64,000 bases of DNA. It comes from Metopolophium dirhodum. Lineage: Eukaryota; Arthropoda; Insecta; Hemiptera; Aphididae. This document shows, piece after piece, positions 49,001 to 59,259 of this stretch. Position numbers and translations under genes: made by a program. The notes beneath the pieces are model-generated. The model made no database searches. It saw only the letters and a program-made list of their open reading frames with translations, and had not been told where the DNA came from. The stretch covers positions 23,373,217-23,437,216 of the forward strand of contig NC_083561.1 in NCBI RefSeq assembly GCF_019925205.1. Direction: 5' to 3'. Within the stretch, counting starts at the first letter, position 1; every line of letters begins with the position of its first letter.

Positions 49001-51480
49001 AAAATACATTTCAAAATTCAAACTAAAATGCACAGAATATTAAACAGAAAAAAACTATTTAAAATATTTATTTCATTAAACAAGGATTATTCAAGAGGTA
49101 CCAGATTGTCAATGTTTAAAATATTTGGTTAGAGGTTAAATCCTAAAAAAAAAAATGAAGGAGGGTGTTGGCGCCCGCAGGCAAATGCATTTTAGAAAAC
49201 CAAAAAAAAATTTTGAATAAATTTGACAGAAGAAAAATACATTTCAAAATTCAAACTAAAATGTGCATATTCTTAAACAAAAAAAACCATTTAAAATATT
49301 GAGTTCATTAAAGATAAGGATTATTCAAGGGTACCCAATTGTCAATGTTTAAAAAATTTGGCTAGAGGTTAAATCATTAAAAAAAAAATTGAAGGAGGGT
49401 GTTGGCGCCCGCAGGAAAATGAACTTTAGGAAACCAAAGAAAATTTTTGAATACATTTTACAGAAGAAAAATACATTTCAAAGTTCAAACTAAAATGCCC
49501 AGAATCTTAAACAGAAAAAACTATTCAAAATATTTAGTTCATTAATGATAAGGATTATTCAAGGGTACTCTATAGTAGTCAATGTCTAAAATATTTGGCT
49601 AGAGGTTAAATCCTAAAAAAAAAAATGATGGAGGGTGTTGGCGCCCGCAGGCAAATGCATTTAAGGAAACCAAAAAAAAATTTTGAATAAATTTAACTGT
49701 ATGACTACACATTACAAAGTACAAACTAAAATACCCAGAATCTTAAACAGAAAAATCTTTTCAAAATATTTAGTTCATTAAAGAATGATTATTTATAGGG
49801 CACCAAGTTATCAAATTTCAAGTCAATACAAAATATTCAACTAGTTACAGTACTAAAAAAAAAAATTGAAGGAGGGTGTTGGCGCCCGCAGGCAAATGCA
49901 TTTTAGGAAACCAAAAAGAAATTTTGATTACATTTAACTTTATGACTACACATTACAAAGTACAAACTAAAATACCCAGAATCTTAAACAGAAAAAACTA
50001 TTCAAAATATTTAGTTCATTAAAGAATGATTATTTATAGGGCACCAAGTTATCAAATTTCAAGTCAATACAAAATATTCAACTAGTTACAGTACTAAAAA
50101 AAAAAATTGAAGGAGGGTGTTGGCGCCCACAGGCAAATGCTTTTGAGGAAACCAAAAAAAAAATTTGAATAAATTTTACAGAAGAAAAATACATTTCAAA
50201 ATTCAAACTAAAATGCACAGAATATTAAACAGAAAAAAACTATTTAAAATATTTATTTCATTAAACAAGGATTATTCAAGAGGTACCAGATTGTAAATGT
50301 TTAAAATATTTGGCTAGAGGTTAAATCCTAAAAAAAAAAAATGAAGGAGGGTGTTGGCGCCCGCAGGCAAATGCATTTTAGGAAACCAAAAAAAAATTTT
50401 GAACAAATTTAACTGTATGATTACACATTACATAATACAAACTAAAATGCCCAGAATGTTAAAGAGAAAAAAATAATTAAAATATTTAGTTCATTAAAGA
50501 ATGATTATTCATAGAGCACCAAGTTATCAAATTTTAAGTGAATACAAAATGTTCAACTAGAGTTACATTACAAAAAAAAAAAAATTGAAGGAGGGTGATG
50601 GCGCCCACAGGCAAATGCTTTTGAGGAAATCAAAAAAAAAATTTGAATAAATTTTACAGAAGAAAAATACATTTCAAAATTCAAACTAAAATGCACAGAA
50701 TATTAAACAGAAAAAAACTATTTAAAATATTTAGTTCATTAAAGAATGATTATTCATAGAGCATCAAGTTATCAAATTTCAAGTCAATACAAAATATTCA
50801 AAAAGAGTTTCAAGGGTAAACTAAAATGCCCAGAATCTAAAACAGAAAAAACTATTCAAAATATTTAGTTCATTAATGATAAGGATTATTCAAGGGTACT
50901 CTATAGTCAATGTTTAAAATATTTGGCTAGAGGTTAAATCCTAAAAAAAAAAATGATGGAGGGTGTTGGCGCCCGCAGGCAAATGCATTTTACGAAACCA
51001 AAAAAAAATTTTGAATAAATTTAACTGTATGACTACACATTACAAAGTACAAACTAAAATACCCAGAATCTTAAACAGAAAAATCTTTTCAAAATATTTA
51101 GTTCATTAAAGAATGATTATTTATAGGGCACCGAGTTATCAAATTTCAAGTCAATACAAAATATTCAACTAGTTACACTACTAAAAAAAAAAATTGAAGG
51201 AGGGTGTTGGCGCCCGCAGGCAAATGCTTTTGAGGAAACCAAAAAAAAATTTTGAATAAATTTGACAGAAGAAAAATACATTTCAAAATTCAAACTAAAA
51301 TGCACAGAATATTAAACAGAAAAAACTATTCAAAATATTTATTTCATTAAAGCATGATTATTCATAGGGCACCAAGTTATCAAATTTCAAGTCAATACAA
51401 AATATTCAACTAGAGTTACATTACTAAAAAAAAAAATTGAAGGAGGGTGTTGGTGCCCACAGGCAAATGCATTTAAGAAG
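34043..51480. repeat. 17.4-kb satellite array, ~239-bp monomers with higher-order repeats
   Basis: About 73 monomers by length. Each has a GC-rich box (GGAGGGTGTTGGCGCCCGCA) after a poly-A tract, then AGGAAACC, an A-run, TACAAACTAAAATGCCCAGA, and either GGATTATTCAAGGGTAC or GATTATTCATAGGGCACCAA. Variant boxes repeat at fixed distances: GTGATGGCGCC at 41065, 42974, 44883 and 46792, and GTTCGCGCC at 40111, 42020, 43929, 45838 and 47747. Both have period 1909 bp, offset from each other by 954 bp. So 4-monomer units pair into 8-monomer units. Rare variants (CTGTGGAAAAA near 43494 and 47311; CATAAGGCACC near 43842 and 47661) give a 3818 bp unit. Open frames inside are incidental. Confidence 0.97.
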
Positions 51481-52539
51481 CAGATAAAAAATTTAAAAAA
51501 AATCATATGGTACCAGGTTGTTAATGTTTTAAAAAAAGATATATATAAAAGAATCAAAAAAAGTTAAATATATAAAAAAATTAATTGAATGGGGAACGTG
51601 AGAGAACCTAGCCAGTCTCTTTTCAAATTATATATTATGTACACAGGTACTCAGCGTACTCCCAGGTATAGTCGGTTAATCTTGAAAAATTTTTATACAA
51701 AAAAATCTACGAGAGTTCAATGAAGTGAAAAAAAAAATGTTTGAGAAATCTGGGTGAAATAACACTAAACAAAAGAATACGCTGGAAGCTAAATACTGCA
51801 ATACATATTAACTACAATCCAAAAACTAGGTGTTGTTTACATTATAATAATTCGAACAGTTATTATGATCAGAGGTGTATCACGGTAATATATGTATTAG
51901 AAAATGTATAAAAATGAATGTAAATTATAAAGGATGCAAAGAAATTAAATGATAAAAGGTCCTGCACGGACTCTACTATGTGATTGTAATTTATAAAGGA
52001 CATAAAATGTTTAATTTAAAATAATATTGTGTTTGGTGGGTCTACAGTCAATATTAAATTACAAACTATAAAGTCTAAATGCAAATAAAAACATAGTCAG
52101 ATATCTGTTTTAGTCTTTGTAAATATGTGCGGAAAAAAGTTAGATTTAGTACAATGTAAAAAAATGTGGAAAGGAAACCCTGAGAATTCTTTGACAATAG
52201 GATATTAAAACACAAAACCATATTATATTAAATTAAAACTATTGATTTTATACATTTTCTATTTACAAAAACTCATAAGTATTGAAAACCTTATAAAACC
52301 CTAATAAAATAATATTTTGTTATATTTTATAATACATTTTATAATTTGTTGTGGTAAAAAAATCATTATTTAATGTTGGCTGTATTTAAGTTTTTAATAA
52401 CTATACTGGTACAACTCTTGCTGACAGTCTTTAAGACCGTGTTAAAAACTATGATAATTAGTTAACATCTAATTTCCTGCCCTATCCTAACCCAACCTAA
52501 CCTAACCAAATTAATAATATTTAAATATTTTCTTTTATT
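51481..52539. other. Non-coding stretch between satellite and inverted repeat
   Basis: The last satellite monomer decays at 51465-51520. Beyond it I see no gene. A short telomere-like CCTAA tract lies at 52483-52508. Confidence 0.5.
52483..52508. repeat. Short interstitial CCTAA (TTAGG-like) tract
   Basis: CCTAACCCAACCTAACCTAACC: about four units of the insect telomere motif with one variant. It adjoins the left long inverted repeat. Confidence 0.5.
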
Positions 52540-53022
52540 GTTATGTTTACAATATCGAATACCTTGATAGTTAGTAGGAAAAGATCATCGCAAAGCTCAC
52601 GACCGGTGATGGTAGTCGTCTATCATTACTATAGCTTCAACTAACCATAGGTTTACCTAACTAACCTTCTAATGACTTATTAGGACACTTTGAATAAAAA
52701 GATCCTGATTTGCAGGTTGCTGAACTTAAGTGTTTGATTATCAAGTTCATCCTTAGATTGTTGACAACCTTAATCCATGATATGGATAAAGCCCATAGAT
52801 AATAAAGATATGGATAGTCCACGCCTATTTTAAATACATTTCAGGCTGCGTTCCCGGAGGGGAAGGAAATTGAGGCTCCATTATATTGATAGTCGATACT
52901 CGAGTTGGCCTCAATTGTTCCCCTCGAAGATCAGACCGCTGATAAGACTATTATGTCCTATCCATTATGTTATATCTTTATTATCTATGATGGAGCCATA
53001 CCCAGCTCACTCGTGTAAACAA
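52540..53022 (+). repeat. Long inverted repeat, left arm
   Basis: About 480 bp, homologous in reverse complement to 58296-58750. Shared landmarks are CTTCAACTAACCATAGG, GATCCTGA near CAGGTTGC, CTATCCATATCTTTATTA-like text and CAGCTCACTCGTGTAAAC at the inner edge. Confidence 0.85.
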
Positions 53023-53767
53023 TTTGAAGCACATAAAAGCGATCAACGACTCTCTATCTACTTTATTGGTGGACGGCACTTTAACTACGGTCCCTCAACT
53101 TACTTAGGCAACCTTGAGGCATTTTCTTTTAGGAAATTATTTAAATCCTCAAACATAACTCTTAATTCAAGAGTTTGTAACTAATACAATCATAATATAA
53201 TATGAGTCTAGTACATTTCGTAATATTTTTTTATAATATTTACTGTTAGTGAAATATTAAGTTTGTATTTCTAATATAATATATGTTATGATATATTTTA
53301 TGGACTTGCACCATGGCCCCTCGATATAGTAATGTGGCGACCCGGCTCATCTCTTTTAGATAAATGATTAAATACTTAATCAAGTTTTCCAATTTACTAA
53401 ACTTTGTTACGAACACGGAATATCTACGTATAAAACGAACGACGTGTTACCTAACCGCTGACCACCGTACAAATATATAGCTAGCCGCTCACCGTTGCCC
53501 GTAGAGCGCGGCCTTTTCAACGGAACAGTTGCGTATCAATAACAAACGCATTGGTGACCATAAGAAATATCGTTAATTCAACACGCACGGTCGGCTGTCT
53601 AAGTACATATAAGAGAGCCCGGCCAACACAGAAAGTGACAATCGTTAACTCCAGTAGCCACTGGTTAATGCTAAAGCGGTTCTCGGCCACCCTTGAGAAG
53701 GCTAGAACCACTGATGCGTTCGGCCTAGACTACTCGGAGCTAACCTTCACACAGTGACACCGTCGAG

Positions 53768-54045
53768 TAATACGGGTCAGAGCGAGCAGAGCATCTGCCG
53801 CCGCCGTCGATACTCATTTTTCTCACCTCGCCGCGCACCACGTTCTCGGCTACCTTCCGTGGGAATGTTAGAGCGTGCCGATCCATCTCCGCTGCGTACA
53901 CTATCGTAATACGGGTCAGAGGCCAGAGCGAGCAGAGCACCTGCCGCCGCCGTCGACACTCGTTTTTCTCGCATCGCCGCGCACCACGTTCTCGGCTACC
54001 TTCCGTGGCAAGCTAGAACGGGCCGACCCATCGCCGCTACGTACA
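53768..54045. repeat. GC-rich tandem duplication, 139-bp unit x2
   Basis: TAATACGGGTCAG starts at 53768 and 53907. Each unit contains GAGCAGAGCA, CTGCCGCCGCCGTCGA, CGCCGCGCACCACGTTCTCG and GGCTACCTTCCGTGG. It is much GC-richer than its surroundings. The open frames over it are short and on several strands, so I do not call a gene. It could be part of an LTR or LINE 5' region. Confidence 0.75.
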
Positions 54046-54057
54046 TTATAAATAATT

Positions 54058-54862
54058 CAGTGGCGCAACTACGGGGGTGCTAGGGGGTGCTTAAGCACCC
54101 CCAACTCTATTTTAAGCACCCCCAAGACTAATGTCTTTATAATTTAAAATATCTATAGTTTTAAGTTTTAACAATGTAAATTTATTTTTTAAGATATCAT
54201 TATGTCATTTTTTTCTTATATTTCAATATATTATTATTACTATTATAGTCATAGACATTACTACATTTAGGCGCATGGTTCATAGATAATATTATCTATA
54301 AACCTTGCATTAGACGGTCGAGAACACGGACGTATATACAGCCATACAGGACTGGTCTCGAGCGCTTGAAAGTGTTCGTTATTTCATTTAGTGCAGTTAT
54401 TAAATTTGTTATTCGATATTCATAATGTTCAGCATTTTCAAAAAAAAAAAGTATTCAAAGTAAGTCAGACCATTCAGACAGTGAAACCGTTGATGATCCT
54501 GGTCCAAGCACGTCACGTAGTTTGTGTGAACAAGATCAAAATGTTACCTACGTTAACATTGACAATGAAAATGTATGTAGCTCTCAAATTTTGAATTTAG
54601 GATTAGGAGATATAGAAAATGGACCATACCGCCCTATATTGGCAGTAAGTACCTAATATCTTAGTTTTATTTTACATTAGTATAGGTAACTGCTTAGTGC
54701 TTACTGCTTTGCATATGCTTAAATGATTTTAGGCTTATCCAAAAACAAAGTTTGGGAAGCAATATAGATCATTTAATAAACAATGGTTTATTGAATGTGC
54801 ATGGCTAGAGTATAGCACTAAATAAGATGCTGCTTTTTGTTATGTCTGTCGATATTATTATA
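54058..54862 (+). pseudogene. hAT transposase remnant with TTF-type zinc-finger region
   Basis: A terminal repeat-like start, CAGTGGCGCAACTACGGGGG, is followed by a decayed coding region at 54425-54644 and 54733-54862, joined by a GTAAGT...TTTTAG intron. It encodes SDSETVDDPGPSTS, then GPYRPILAAYPKTKFGKQYR, then SFNKQWFIECAWLEYSTK*DAAFCYVCRY. This is the order seen in TTF-domain hAT transposases (ZMYM1-like): GPxRP, F..W....WLEYS and DAAFCYxCR. Breaks are a frameshift at an 11-A run (near 54441), the in-frame TAA inside the zinc-finger region, and loss of everything downstream, apparently by the LINE insertion. Confidence 0.75.
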
Positions 54863-55295
54863 GTTTATAATAATATCGGTCGAGCACGTCTTTTATTGAC
54901 GGCCGCCGTATTAACTTGCGATCGTTCCGAACCGTATTTACCCTTATCGCGTGTTCCGCCGCCGTGTTGGTGGGCCGTGTAGTCCAAACGTATAATCTTA
55001 TCGACTTTAATCGCTTTCAATACCACCGCCGTCGAACGAATTAATATCATTATCATTTATTACGACATAGAGTGCGACGCCGGACAATCATATTGCAACC
55101 GTCGTCCTCATCACACGCCAATACCTACGGAACACTAAACGTGACTTCATTCGTGGGTACGATATTATAGAGATCTAATTCGACGAAACCGTGAGTAATT
55201 TGTTATTTATAATTGACAATGGGAATATATTATTGTAAAATCCGTGAGTCATATTATTATGGTCTAAAAAGACGTATTCCAACCGTAGAGAAATT

Positions 55296-55401
55296 AAATT
55301 CTGTTTATATTCTTATTTATTACCACTACGCTGAAATTCTGTTTATATTCTTATTTATTAACACTACGCCGAAATTCTGTTTATATTCTTATTTATTATA
55401 A
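55296..55401 (+). repeat. 38-bp tandem repeat, about 2.8 copies
   Basis: AAATTCTGTTTATATTCTTA recurs at 55296, 55334 and 55372, with CACTACGC(T/C)G joining the units. It lies in the leader of the gag-only element. Confidence 0.85.
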
Positions 55402-55519
55402 TAAATGTCTATATTATATACAAAAGCAGTCGTTCGGTACCGTTTATCGCGAGCGGACGTTCGTTGCGTGCGTCCGTTATCGCATTTCACTAATGGCATT
55501 CTGACCACCCAACCTTAAT

Positions 55520-56671
55520 ATGTCTGCTTCTAAATCCTCGAAACGTAATTTATCTTCATCGTCTAGCAATGATGGAGATAATAAAAACAAAATTTTTGTC
55601 TCGCCGAACCGATTTGCCTCTCTCTCCGAAGATGCCGATCCTCAACCGGAGGTGTTCAGTCCTCCGCCTTTCACAGTCTCGCCTCAAGCAGAGGACATCT
55701 CTACGCACACCTACATGGAACCGCCACCAACGACCAAGCCTCACATTCCCTCCTTCTACGTAAGTGACGGATACGACTTCTCTACACTCAAAAATTCCTT
55801 ATTTAAAGTACTCGAACCATCGAGTATTTATTTCAAAACTACTCTCAAATACCTGATTATCCATCCTCGCAGTATATCTGCCTACAACGCAATCAGTGAA
55901 TACCTAATGAACAATAAACAAATCAAATCTCACTCACATCTACCCAAGGGACTTAGACCGTATAGCGTTTTTATTAGACACCTCCACCCGTCTACCTCTG
56001 TTGAAGACATTCAAGCCAGCATTACGGATAAAGGCCACAAAGTTATCCAGGTCACAAATATTGTACATCGTACAAATAAACGTGCATTGCCTCTTTTCCG
56101 GGTTGATTTAAAGCTCGCAGATAATAACAGCGATATCCTTGATATGGATTCACTGTGCCACACAAAAATTAAAATCGAGCGGCCTAATATAAAAATATCC
56201 CCTCCTCAATGCAAAGACTGTCAGGCCTACTTTCATACGAGTAATTACTGTCACCAGTCCCCTCGCTGTGTAAAGTGTGGGGATAACCATCTTTCCGCCA
56301 AATGCACAAAACCCCCGTCGACTCCCGCCAAATGCGCTTTATGCGCTGGACCACACACAGCTTCCTACAAAGGCTGTCCTGTGTACAAGAATATTATTCA
56401 ATCCCGCAAGAATTCCAAATCCGCAAACAACGGAAAACTACCCACTCCAATCAACCCAATGCCCTCATCAAAAAACCGATCAGTCTTTCCAAATTCCATT
56501 CACAATAATAGATCTTATGCCAACATCACTGCCAACACACCGCCTGAAGATTCGCCTTCAATTTCCATAAATAAGTTCTTCGAAGAATTCAAAACGATAA
56601 TTAATCCATTAATCATTCTATTAACCTCTGTTCTTAATCGCTTACAACCGGTCACGGTATCAGTGCCTTAA
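55520..56671 (+). CDS. LINE ORF1 (gag-like) protein, PRE_C2HC plus zinc knuckles
   Basis: 383 residues, intact from ATG to stop. It begins with a Ser-rich stretch (1-20) and a Pro-rich stretch (40-75). A region like the insect PRE_C2HC domain lies at about 140-210 (GLRPYSVFIRHL ... HPSTSVEDI ... LPLFRVDL). It is followed by three zinc-knuckle-like units at 231-286: CKDCQAYFHTSNYC, CVKCGDNHLSAKC and CALCAGPHTASYKGC. This order is typical of Jockey-clade ORF1 proteins, which bind element RNA. The ORF is undamaged while its hAT neighbour is decayed, so the insertion is relatively young. The C-terminus (about 345-383) is hydrophobic. Confidence 0.88.
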   Translation: MSASKSSKRNLSSSSSNDGDNKNKIFVSPNRFASLSEDADPQPEVFSPPPFTVSPQAEDISTHTYMEPPPTTKPHIPSFYVSDGYDFSTLKNSLFKVLEPSSIYFKTTLKYLIIHPRSISAYNAISEYLMNNKQIKSHSHLPKGLRPYSVFIRHLHPSTSVEDIQASITDKGHKVIQVTNIVHRTNKRALPLFRVDLKLADNNSDILDMDSLCHTKIKIERPNIKISPPQCKDCQAYFHTSNYCHQSPRCVKCGDNHLSAKCTKPPSTPAKCALCAGPHTASYKGCPVYKNIIQSRKNSKSANNGKLPTPINPMPSSKNRSVFPNSIHNNRSYANITANTPPEDSPSISINKFFEEFKTIINPLIILLTSVLNRLQPVTVSVP

Positions 56672-56859
56672 CTCATACCGATACGTATTCTATCATTATC
56701 TTTATCATATTATATACAATTCTATTTTTATTTTTATTTTATTTTATCTTTTTTCTTTTTGTTAATGTCAATATAAGTACTATGTAATTGTCGAACTGTA
56801 ATAGTTTATGCTGATGGTTCTATAAAAATAATAAAAAAAAAAAAATATATATACAAAAG

Positions 56860-58150
56860 CTTATAACTAATGTTGTCACGAATCAATAAAAATTAACATG
56901 ATTACCTAAAAATCCATGCATTGTAATTTATTTATATATGTAATCGTATTAGGTACAATTCCTAACCGTTACAACTTTTATATTTCGTAGATAATTTGAA
57001 GAAAAATTTAAAATTGAAGAGAGACTGTGTGAATTAACAAAATTTTTGGTATGAAATGTTTATTTGAACACCTGTTATAATGTATTATATTGAACTTAAG
57101 TTAATTTTTTATAATGTACTATAGTAAACATTTGAACATTTATTACAATATACGTATATTATACATAGATTTCAAGTATGATTATTTTTAGTTTTTTTTT
57201 TTGAAAGTTACCCACCTACTACAATACAAGACACTTTATTTTTATATTTTGAAGCAATATAATATGTTTTGGACTATTTACATCTATATAAACTAAATTT
57301 CAGACCCATAGTTTAGTATTTAAAGTTTGTATGATCAAAGTCGTGGAACCAAATTACTCTACTAGAATGTTGTAGTTAAATTAAACTATAATAAGTATGT
57401 GGAATAACAGTACCTAACCTTCTATAATAATTTGTTATGAATATAATATTTTAAGTAATAGCTCAAATTTAGCACTTTTACGGTACTTAATACATTTTCC
57501 TAATATTTTAACAGAAATTATAGAGCTAAAAATATAGAAATACCTATATTATGTCACGGTCCATAGTTCATAGTTTTGTTTCATTTATAATAATTAATAA
57601 TAATGCTTTTTAATATACTTTTTCATAAATTAATATTTATTACAGTTGGCTTTTATGATTTGTTTGAACTATTAGTACGTATTTTTTTTGGGAGATCCCT
57701 ATTATTACAACACCGTTACCAATATTCGTTTTTTTTTTTGGTTAGTTAATATAATTGCATGTTTTCATGATTTCTTCGTATTTATGCTTATTTTCTTAAA
57801 ATGTTTTTATATTTTCGGTTCATCCGTTACCTACTTACATACCTACCTATCAAGTGTGTAAATAAAGAATTTTTTTTGTAAACCAATTTGAATTATAATT
57901 TATTAATTTAAAAATTTTTTAATAAAAACGTTTTTATTCAGTATTTTTTTGAATTTTAAGTGCATATTTTTGATTATTTCAGTGCATATATTTGCCTGTT
58001 TTTAGTGCATACATGCAGGCAAATATTTAACACTTTTTCATTGCATTAAATTCACAGCCCTGCTAATTACTTTTACTTCCAATCATAATACCTATCACAG
58101 TTAATGTTAAATGTCAAATTATCAACAATCAACTGCTTCTTCAACTTGAT
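56860..58150. other. Non-coding AT-rich stretch
   Basis: No gene seen. On the minus strand CAGGGCTGTGAATTTAATGC (58044-58063) looks like a hAT end, with a nearby TGCATACATGCAGGCAAATA palindromic section at 57960-58030. Confidence 0.4.
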
Positions 58151-58161
58151 AACACTAAGAG

Positions 58162-58289
58162 GATGTCGGATTTTTAGCGCACCATTTATTTCTCTCTCTG
58201 ACCCAATCATTTTAGTGTTTTCTTAATCGTACATTTGGTATGCTACGCGTGGGTCAAAGATGGAAAACAAATAGTGCGCTGACATCCCA
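58162..58289. mobile_element. Small MITE, about 128 bp
   Basis: GGATGTCGGA...AGCGCACCATTTATTT at the left pairs with AAACAAATAGTGCGCTGACATCC at the right. Inner pairing: TGACCCA / TGGGTCA. It lies at the inner edge of the right long inverted repeat. Confidence 0.6.
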
Positions 58290-58295
58290 ACCGGC

Positions 58296-58750
58296 AACAA
58301 GTTTACACGAGTGAGCTGGGTATGGCTCCATCATAGATAATTAAGATATTGGATAGGACATAATGGTCTTATCAGCGGTCTTCGAGGGGAACAATAAATT
58401 GAGGCCAAATAAAGTATACTTATATCGACTATCAATATAAAGGAGCCTCAATTGCCTTCCACCCCGGGAACGCGGCCTCAAATGAATTTAATATAGGCGT
58501 GGACTATCCATATCTTTATTATCTATGGGCTTCATCCATAGCATGGATTAAGGTGTCAACAATCAAAGGATCAACTTGATAATCAAACACTTAAGTTCGG
58601 CAACCTGCAACTCAGGATCTTTTTATTCAAAGTGTCCTAATGAGTCATAAGAAGGTTAGTTAGGTAAACCTATGGTTAGTTGAAGCCAAAGAGTCAATAG
58701 GGCCTTTGCAATTCAAGATCTTTTCCTACGTATTCGGCATTGTTAACATA
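58296..58750 (-). repeat. Long inverted repeat, right arm
   Basis: Inverted partner of 52540-53022. Inner edge GTTTACACGAGTGAGCTGGG; outer edge GGAAAAGATC...GTTAACATAAC in reverse complement. Several percent divergence and small indels. The enclosed 5.3 kb holds unrelated transposons, so this may be the terminal repeat pair of a larger element that was later invaded, or two opposed copies. Confidence 0.85.
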
Positions 58751-59250
58751 ACTATTCTACCTTTACACTTTTTCTTCCCCCGTCTCTCACAGCTATATAC
58801 AGGTTCAGCCACTCTCATTCCACACCTCCATATGATTGGTATTCTGTCTATCCATCTCTTCTTCAGTCTTCTCGTCCATCATTTCTCTCCTAAATTAACT
58901 TCTATAGCCACTCTCACTATCTCTTATCATACAGTGACCGAACCACCTAAACCTATTCTCTCTTGTTTTCACTACAATATGTACACTACCATACACTGCC
59001 CTTAATTAATTAATTTCTTATTCTGTCCTCTTTTGTACCTTAACACCTTACTTATTATTCTCATATCTGCTACTCTCACTCCACTTACCTACCCTAACCT
59101 TACATTTCTTTTTCATCTTTCCCTTTCATACACCAAACATTCTGAAATCCTGTTGACCCATTTCCTTATCTTCGCCATATCACACACTTCCTAATTCCTA
59201 TTCACCCAGTCTCTAGTTACCTACAAGTCATCGTACTTGATTATCGGTGA
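58700..59250 (-). pseudogene. Decayed LINE reverse-transcriptase C-terminal fragment
   Basis: On the minus strand at 58908-58979 the sequence encodes VKTRENRFRWFGHCMIRD, the conserved motif near the C-terminus of many LINE ORF2 proteins (RENRLRWFGHVMR). It is followed by REMMDEKTEEEMDRQN, which resembles the usual R..WMD.V.EDM. Several stops and frameshifts interrupt it. On the plus strand this gives a CT-rich open frame that is not a gene. Confidence 0.65.
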
Positions 59251-59259
59251 AAATATTTA

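Larger units (their letters stand above)
54863..56850 (+). mobile_element. Gag-only LINE-type retrotransposon (non-autonomous)
   Basis: A GC-rich 5' region, one gag-like ORF (55520-56671), then a short 3' UTR ending in an A-run at about 56829-56842. No reverse-transcriptase ORF follows. The 5' leader holds a 38-bp tandem repeat. It interrupts the hAT transposase remnant. Target-site duplication was not identified with confidence. Confidence 0.7.

Noticed and set aside
48875..49132. 85-residue open frame inside the satellite
   Set aside because: It is simply a monomer read in one frame; other monomers are broken in the same frame by small indels in the A-runs.
34043..51480. CRISPR-like reading of the array
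   Set aside because: The units are 239-bp tandem monomers without short repeats and unique spacers; this is a eukaryotic satellite.
52870..53184. 104-residue open frame
   Set aside because: It starts in the long inverted repeat, and the same sequence in the other arm does not keep the frame.
53332..53760. Possible solo LTR starting TGTGGCGACCCGG
   Set aside because: No matching CA end with target duplication and no primer-binding site could be found.
58706..59005. 99-residue plus-strand open frame
   Set aside because: It is the antisense of a decayed LINE reverse-transcriptase fragment on the minus strand.
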